A stretch of DNA of 10,356 nucleotides from Planktotalea sp. (GTDB taxonomy: Bacteria > Pseudomonadota > Alphaproteobacteria > Rhodobacterales > Rhodobacteraceae): contig JAHEGL010000001.1 in NCBI GenBank assembly GCA_024645145.1, forward strand, positions 1,957-12,312. The letters are read 5' to 3'. Below are positions 6,331-10,356 of the stretch, piece after piece. Below the pieces are notes generated by a model, which worked only from the letters and a program-made list of their open reading frames with translations, did no database searches and had not been told where the DNA came from. Position 1 is the first letter of the stretch, and each line of letters opens with the position of its first letter. A program made the position numbers and the translations under genes.

Positions 6331-7362
6331 ATGTCGAGACCTATCGCACTTGCCACCGCTTTGTTCTTTTCTACTTCGGCCTACGCTGAAACGCCGCGTG
6401 TTGTCGCAGATATTGCGCCGCTCCATTCGCTTGTCGCCAAGGTGATGGGTGATGTCGCAAAGCCAACATTGTTGATTGAAACAACGGCATCGCCGCATTC
6501 CTATGCACTACGCCCGTCTCAAGCAGCGGCACTTGAAGACGCGGACGTCGTGTTCTTCACGAGCCAAGGATTAACGCCTTGGATCATGACGCCACTAGAG
6601 ACGCTTGCGAATGATGCGCTGGTTGTCGAGGTTATGACGGAAGAGTCTTTTGTGCATTTTGAGTACCGCGATTCGGATGGAGACCACGACCACGGGCATG
6701 ACCACGGCCATGGCGATGACCACGACGATGATGGTCCTGACGAACACGGGCACGATGCGCATGAAGGCGAAGATCACGCGGATGAGCATAGCGACGATCA
6801 TGCTGACGCGCATGACGAAGCCCATGGCGATGATCATAGTGACGAAGGCCTTGACCCACACGGTTGGCTTGATCCTGAGAATGCAAAGAGCTGGCTGAGC
6901 CAAATTGCTGACACGCTCTCGAAGCAAGACCCGGAGAATGCGAACATCTATCGCGAAAATGCGCAAACGGCTGCTAACGAAATCGACGCGCTCACAGATG
7001 CTATCCGCGCGCAGCTAGAACCCGTGAAAGGCAAGCCATATCTCGTTCTACACGACGCATTTCAATATTTTGATCGTCGGTTCGAGTTGTACTTCGCAGG
7101 TGGCATTGCGCTGGGCGATGCAAGTGCACCAAGCCCTGCTCGGATTGCTAAAGCTCAAGATGTTTTGAAGGACCGCAACGTCGCTTGTGTCTTCACCGAG
7201 CCACAGCAAAACGACAAGCTCGTCAAAGTTGTGATTGAAGGCACTCGTGTAAAATTAGGTCAGCTCGATGCAATCGGAGCCAGTCTTTCGCCCGGCCCCG
7301 ATCTTTATGCTGCTTTGCTACAAGGTCTTGCAGACAGCTTTGAGATCTGCGCCGAAGGCTAA
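6331..7362 (+). CDS. znuA: Zinc ABC transporter periplasmic binding protein ZnuA
   Basis: Captures Zn2+ in the periplasm and hands it to ZnuB. From ATG 6331 the protein has 343 residues, with a signal peptide ending SAYA|ET (cleavage after residue 19). Likely zinc ligands are His56 (SPHSYAL), His177 (DPHGWLDP) and His241 (LHDAFQYF). Cys286 and Cys340 match the disulfide pair of ZnuA proteins. Between the lobes, residues about 114-171 form a charged loop with 15 histidines alternating with Asp/Glu, typical of zinc rather than manganese cluster A-I proteins. An in-frame TTG at 6301 is possible but would put the start at or before the predicted transcription start and spoil the signal peptide. 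It is divergent from zur and under the shared Zur operator; its stop overlaps the stop of mcl1 on the other strand. The Shine-Dalgarno is weak. Confidence 0.95.
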   Translation: MSRPIALATALFFSTSAYAETPRVVADIAPLHSLVAKVMGDVAKPTLLIETTASPHSYALRPSQAAALEDADVVFFTSQGLTPWIMTPLETLANDALVVEVMTEESFVHFEYRDSDGDHDHGHDHGHGDDHDDDGPDEHGHDAHEGEDHADEHSDDHADAHDEAHGDDHSDEGLDPHGWLDPENAKSWLSQIADTLSKQDPENANIYRENAQTAANEIDALTDAIRAQLEPVKGKPYLVLHDAFQYFDRRFELYFAGGIALGDASAPSPARIAKAQDVLKDRNVACVFTEPQQNDKLVKVVIEGTRVKLGQLDAIGASLSPGPDLYAALLQGLADSFEICAEG

Positions 7363-8315
7363 CCCGCGATCATTTCAGACTGGCGCACGATAACTTCGGC
7401 TTGCTTGATTGATGCGATGTCGACCAAGCGGCCCTTGTACACTGTTGCGCCTGCGCCGTTGGCTTTTGCCGTTTCCATGGCTTCAAGAATTTCGCGCGCC
7501 TCGGTCACGGCTGCTTCGGATGGGGTGAAGACCTCGTTTGACAGGGCAACTTGCTTGGGGTGGATGGCCCATTTGCCAACCATGCCCAGCGTCGCAGAGC
7601 GCAGCGCTTGGGCGCGAAAGCCCTCTTCGTCAGAAAAGTCACCATACGGCCCATCGACGGGCAAAACTCCATGTGTGCGGCAGGCTGCAACGATTGCCGC
7701 TTGCGCCCAATGCCAAGGGTCAGACCAATAATTCGCGCCCTCATGGTGCATGTAATACCCGGCTTGCGTGCCACCAATACCCGTCGTCGCCATCCCCATG
7801 GAGGCTGCGAAATCAGCCGCGCCTAGGCTCATCGCTTGCAAGCGTGGCGAAGCAGCAGCAATTTCTTCAACGTGCGAAATGCCCGCGGCGCTCTCAATGA
7901 TGATTTCAAACGCAATTAGCTTTTTGCGCCCCATCGCAGCTTCGATAGAGGTCACGAGCGCATCGACTGCATAGATATCAGCTGCGCAGCCGACCTTTGG
8001 GATCATGATCTGATCGAGGCGCTCACCACCTTTTTCAAGAAGATCAACAACATCGCGATACCAATAAGGTGAATCAAGTCCGTTGATGCGCACAGAAAGC
8101 GTCTTGTTGCCCCAATCAACTTCACTGATCGCGTTAATCACATTCTCACGAGCGCTGTCTTTGTCGGATGGCGCAACTGAATCCTCAAGATCGAGGTTGA
8201 TCACATCAGCAGCGCTGCCCGCCATCTTCTCAAAGATCGCAGGACGCGATCCTGGCCCAAAAAGCTGGCAGCGATTGGGGCGGGCGACGGGAGTAGGTTG
8301 GATGCGGAAGCTCAT
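7359..8315 (-). CDS. mcl1: L-malyl-CoA/beta-methylmalyl-CoA lyase
   Basis: Reversibly cleaves L-malyl-CoA to glyoxylate and acetyl-CoA, and beta-methylmalyl-CoA to glyoxylate and propionyl-CoA, in the ethylmalonyl-CoA pathway for acetate assimilation. It belongs to the HpcH/HpaI (CitE-like) TIM-barrel family. At 318 residues it has the length of Rhodobacter Mcl1 and reads very much like it throughout (NRCQLFGPGSRP at 14-25, LGMVGKWAIHPKQVAL near the C-terminus). Expected substrate and Mg2+ residues are Arg76 (SVRINGL), Glu141 (IIIES) and Asp168 (GAADFA). The start ATG at 8315-8313 gives the family N-terminus MSFR; the ribosome site (GAAAGAA) is mediocre. It is transcribed alone here, convergent with znuA (stops overlap by 4 bp) and divergent from dgcN. 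A beta-methylmalyl-CoA-specific role alone is less likely. Confidence 0.95.
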   Translation of the reverse strand: MSFRIQPTPVARPNRCQLFGPGSRPAIFEKMAGSAADVINLDLEDSVAPSDKDSARENVINAISEVDWGNKTLSVRINGLDSPYWYRDVVDLLEKGGERLDQIMIPKVGCAADIYAVDALVTSIEAAMGRKKLIAFEIIIESAAGISHVEEIAAASPRLQAMSLGAADFAASMGMATTGIGGTQAGYYMHHEGANYWSDPWHWAQAAIVAACRTHGVLPVDGPYGDFSDEEGFRAQALRSATLGMVGKWAIHPKQVALSNEVFTPSEAAVTEAREILEAMETAKANGAGATVYKGRLVDIASIKQAEVIVRQSEMIAG

Positions 8316-8329
8316 GATGATTCTTTCGA

Positions 8330-8342
8330 GTAATTTAATTAC
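8330..8342. promoter_or_regulatory. 13-bp perfect palindrome in the mcl1 leader
   Basis: GTAATTTAATTAC is perfectly symmetric around the central T and lies 14 bp upstream of the mcl1 start codon, close to where the ribosome would bind. It may be an operator for a regulator of mcl1 or contribute to translation control; AT-rich palindromes also arise by chance. Confidence 0.3.
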
Positions 8343-8400
8343 GTTTTTTCTGGGTATTGAGTTATTTCGTTACCGAAGTCAGCGCAAGATATTTTCTGCG

Positions 8401-8427
8401 TCTGCATTGTGTTTGCTGCAATGCAGA
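8401..8427. repeat. 9-bp inverted repeat between mcl1 and dgcN
   Basis: TCTGCATTG (8401-8409) and CAATGCAGA (8419-8427) are perfect arms around a 9-nt centre. It sits about 85 bp upstream of mcl1 and 170 bp upstream of dgcN, so it could be an operator serving either or both, or a hairpin in a long leader. No T-tract follows on either strand, arguing against a terminator. Confidence 0.4.
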
Positions 8428-8596
8428 GATGGCTGAATTCTTGTGCGGGAATAGGTGTAGGTGGAATTTTCGTCGATGCAATAGGTCATTTGCGCAAGAA
8501 AATTCAAAAATGGGTGTCAAGTTACGTGTAATCGAGAGGAAATCGCAAGCAATACGCTTCAAAAGTAGTGCAACACCTGATTCCAAGGAGACCATC

Positions 8597-9598
8597 ATGA
8601 TCGAAACACCATATCTATTGTTTTTGGGCGATGCGCCTGATCAGCTTTCTGCAAAGGTTGCGCAAGGTATCAAAGACTGGCGCCCAGAGAATTGCGTCGG
8701 ACAAATGCGTTTGCCCGGTTGTGGGACAGATGTTGGTTTGACCGAGATGACCTTGGAGGAAGCGAAAGCTGCTGGTGCCAAAACGCTAGTGATTGGTGTC
8801 GCGAACCGTGGTGGCATCATTAGCCAAGCGTGGAAAGAAGTGCTGATCGCAGCGATCGAAATGGGCTATGATCTGGCATCTGGCCTGCATAATCTTTTGC
8901 GTGATGAGGGTGATTTGGCGGCCGCAGCGCAGGTTGCCGGTACAACGTTGCATGACGTGCGTGTTCCAACAGTTGGGTATCCAATCGCCAACGGTATAAA
9001 GCGGACAGGCAAGCGTTGTTTGGCAGTCGGAACGGATTGTTCCGCAGGTAAAATGTACACGGCGCTGGCCATGGACAAAGTCATGCAAGAGCGTGGGCTT
9101 AAGTCGACATTTCGCGCTACAGGACAAACAGGCATCTTGATCACGGGTCATGGCGTTCCGCTCGACGCTGTTGTCGCGGACTTTATGGCCGGTGCGGTTG
9201 AGTATCTTACCCCCGACAATGATGAGGATCACTGGGATATGATCGAGGGGCAGGGCAGCTTGTTCCACGTCTCTTATTCTGGTGTGACAATGGCCTTGGT
9301 TCATGGCGGTCAGCCAGATGCCTTGATCCTATGCCACGAGCCAACACGCACGCACATGCGTGGCTTGCCGACCTTCACACCACCATCGCTTGAGACACTG
9401 CGCGACACAGCTTTGCCTTTGGCGCAAGTGGGTAACCCCGCTTGCAAAATTGTTGGGATATCGGTTAACACACAGCATATGTCCGAGGATGAAGCGAACG
9501 CCTATCTGAAAGAAACAGAAGAGCGTATGGGCTTGCCAACGGTTGATCCATATCGCCATGGTGCAGATCGTTTGGTTGATGCGCTTGCCGCAATCTGA
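8597..9598 (+). CDS. dgcN: DUF1611-family D-glutamate N-acetyltransferase DgcN
   Basis: A 333-residue member of the DUF1611 family, for which the NCBI-style name is DgcN. It is reported to N-acetylate D-glutamate as the first step of a D-glutamate catabolic route in marine proteobacteria. The C-terminal half is P-loop-like, with GTDCSAGK at 145-152 followed by MYTALAM. The family stretches LVIGVANRGG (64-73), RATGQTGI (173-180) and CHEPTRTHMRG (246-256) are present. The start ATG 8597 is set by AAGGAG at 8585-8590 with 6-nt spacing; the frame extends upstream, but that part has no family features. It is followed by dgcA after 59 nt on the same strand, the usual partner arrangement. Function is by family; older annotations call it a hypothetical or NAD-dependent epimerase/dehydratase-like protein. 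Confidence 0.85.
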   Translation: MIETPYLLFLGDAPDQLSAKVAQGIKDWRPENCVGQMRLPGCGTDVGLTEMTLEEAKAAGAKTLVIGVANRGGIISQAWKEVLIAAIEMGYDLASGLHNLLRDEGDLAAAAQVAGTTLHDVRVPTVGYPIANGIKRTGKRCLAVGTDCSAGKMYTALAMDKVMQERGLKSTFRATGQTGILITGHGVPLDAVVADFMAGAVEYLTPDNDEDHWDMIEGQGSLFHVSYSGVTMALVHGGQPDALILCHEPTRTHMRGLPTFTPPSLETLRDTALPLAQVGNPACKIVGISVNTQHMSEDEANAYLKETEERMGLPTVDPYRHGADRLVDALAAI

Positions 9599-9606
9599 TG
9601 CTTATA

Positions 9607-9633
9607 GCGTGCACCGGTTTTGCCAGTGCACGC
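9607..9633 (+). other. Intercistronic hairpin between dgcN and dgcA
   Basis: GCGTGCAC (9607-9614) and GTGCACGC (9626-9633) are perfect 8-bp GC-rich arms, with a possible further GG/CC pairing inside past one mismatch, leaving a short T-rich loop. It begins 8 nt after the dgcN stop and ends 11 nt before the dgcA ribosome site. No T-tract follows, so it is not a classic terminator; a role in mRNA stability or relative expression of the two genes is likely. The arms contain the self-complementary hexamer GTGCAC, so a protein site is an alternative. Confidence 0.6.
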
Positions 9634-9657
9634 GCACATGATTTAAAGGAAGCCCTC

Positions 9658-10356
9658 ATGCAAATCGAAGTCACGCATGACGTGTTCAAACTTGCACAAG
9701 TGTTCACCATCTCGCGTGGCTCGCGCACGGAGGCTAAAGTTCTCACGGTGTGTCTGACCGATGGCCATGTCTCCGGTTGGGGCGAATGCGTACCATATGC
9801 GCGCTATGGTGAAACGCTTGAAAGCGTCGAGGCGCAAATTCGCGCGCTTCCTGAAAATTTCAACCGACAGTCTTTGTATGACTTGCTTGAGCCAGGTGCG
9901 GCGCGCAACGCCGTTGATTGCGCGCTTTGGGATTTGGAAGCCAAACAAGCTAGAAAACCTGTTTGGGAATTGGCTGGCCTTGGCAAACCGGGCCCAGAGA
10001 TCACAGCGTTTACATTGTCGCTCGACACGCCAGAGAAAATGCAGATTCAAGCTGCTGAAAATGCGGCGCGACCTTTGCTCAAGATCAAGCTTGGCACACC
10101 CGATGATATGCCCCGCCTTGAAGCGGTTCGTCGCGGCGCGCCCAAATCGCGGATTATCATTGACGCGAACGAGGGTTGGACCGCGGAGGTTTATGCCGAG
10201 CTCGCCCCATATCTTGTCGGCCTTGGGGTTGAGCTGGTTGAGCAACCGCTCCCCGCCGGCGAGGATGATATGCTGAGCGAGATTGAGCGCCCATTGCCCG
10301 TGTGTGCCGATGAATCCTGCCATGACCGCGCCAGCTTGCCCAAGCTCAAAGGCAAA
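9658..10356 (+). CDS. dgcA: Enolase-superfamily racemase DgcA, dipeptide-epimerase-like (C-terminus beyond right edge)
   Basis: A member of the mandelate racemase/muconate lactonizing enzyme group, formerly annotated as L-Ala-D/L-Glu (dipeptide) epimerase. Next to dgcN it is best called N-acetyl-D-glutamate racemase, converting N-acetyl-D-glutamate to the L form. The 233 codons present cover the capping domain and more than half of the barrel. The KxK catalytic motif is Lys142/Lys144 (LLKIKLG); metal ligands are Asp169 (IIDANEGW), Glu195 (LVEQPLP) and Asp218 (VCADES). The second catalytic lysine of the barrel should lie just past the edge. The start ATG is preceded by AAAGGA at 9645-9650 with 7-nt spacing. 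The frame is open to the last base. A dipeptide epimerase acting on murein peptides remains the main alternative. Confidence 0.85.
   Translation, partial: MQIEVTHDVFKLAQVFTISRGSRTEAKVLTVCLTDGHVSGWGECVPYARYGETLESVEAQIRALPENFNRQSLYDLLEPGAARNAVDCALWDLEAKQARKPVWELAGLGKPGPEITAFTLSLDTPEKMQIQAAENAARPLLKIKLGTPDDMPRLEAVRRGAPKSRIIIDANEGWTAEVYAELAPYLVGLGVELVEQPLPAGEDDMLSEIERPLPVCADESCHDRASLPKLKGK

Larger units (their letters stand above)
8316..8596. promoter_or_regulatory. mcl1-dgcN divergent intergenic region, 281 bp
   Basis: No gene is supported here. The reading frame of dgcN stays open upstream to 8357, but its translation is not protein-like. Plausible but weak promoters: for dgcN, TTCAAA (8503-8508) with TGTAAT (8527-8532), 18-bp spacing; for mcl1, TTGCGC on the minus strand near 8388 with TAACTC 17 bp on. 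The region holds a 13-bp palindrome, a 9-bp inverted repeat (both listed separately) and perfect arms GAATTTTC (8464-8471) and GAAAATTC (8498-8505). It also has the octamer palindrome TTGCGCAA (8490-8497). Confidence 0.45.

Noticed and set aside
6680..6870. Possible tandem repeat or CRISPR-like array
   Set aside because: The repetition is irregular codon-level His/Asp/Glu alternation inside znuA, with no constant repeat or spacer length.
6595..6966. Open frames opposite and shifted to the znuA His-rich loop
   Set aside because: They are by-products of the repetitive GAC/CAC/CAT codons and encode low-complexity sequence with no start signals.
8357..8596. 80-codon in-frame upstream extension of dgcN
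   Set aside because: The composition is not protein-like and has no family similarity, while ATG 8597 has an excellent AAGGAG at the right distance and a typical DUF1611 N-terminus.
8786..9304. 172-codon minus-strand open frame opposite dgcN
   Set aside because: It is a shadow of the dgcN coding frame, with no ribosome site or domain.
9643..10323. 226-codon minus-strand open frame opposite dgcA
   Set aside because: dgcA carries all enolase-superfamily motifs on the plus strand; the antisense translation has none of its own.

Overview
The window looks like chromosomal DNA from an alphaproteobacterium, most likely a marine Rhodobacteraceae (roseobacter-type) member. This rests on gene content read from the translations: a monomeric NADP-isocitrate dehydrogenase, a 318-residue malyl-CoA lyase of the Rhodobacter Mcl1 type, a zur-znuCB/znuA zinc locus and a dgcN-dgcA pair. 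I see no mobile element, CRISPR array, tRNA or rRNA. Every gene except one is intact or merely cut by the window edge.

Layout from left to right. (1) Positions 3-1487, minus: the N-terminal two thirds of monomeric isocitrate dehydrogenase, cut by the left edge. (2) 1611-3214, minus: a two-gene unit, a single-domain rhodanese followed by an FAD-dependent amine/amino-acid-type oxidoreductase, sharing an ATGA overlap. (3) 3344-6240, minus: zur-znuC-znuB, tightly overlapping, then an HTD2/MaoC-like acyl-CoA hydratase gene starting 3 nt after the znuB stop. That hydratase gene carries a frameshift near its 5' end. (4) 6331-7362, plus: znuA, divergent from zur, with a Zur-box-like palindrome between them. 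(5) 7359-8315, minus: mcl1, tail to tail with znuA. (6) 8597 to the right edge, plus: dgcN-dgcA, divergent from mcl1, with a palindrome-rich 281-bp region between.

How the genes work together. ZnuA (periplasmic binding protein), ZnuB (permease) and ZnuC (ATPase) form a high-affinity zinc importer and Zur is its zinc-sensing repressor; one operator can control both directions. ZnuA has a long His/Asp-rich loop and ZnuC a His-rich tail. Mcl1 makes or splits malyl-CoA and beta-methylmalyl-CoA in acetyl-CoA/propionyl-CoA carbon metabolism (ethylmalonyl-CoA pathway), and isocitrate dehydrogenase is a TCA cycle step. DgcN and DgcA are reported to N-acetylate D-glutamate and to racemise N-acetyl-D-glutamate, feeding D-glutamate into the L-glutamate pool. 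The substrate of the rhodanese/oxidoreductase pair cannot be told from sequence.

The observations most worth checking are the frameshifted hydratase gene at the end of the zinc operon, the single Zur operator embedded between two facing -35 elements, the strong hairpin between dgcN and dgcA, and the inverted repeats between mcl1 and dgcN. I do not see a clearly new system; most of the content belongs to known families in a partly unusual arrangement.
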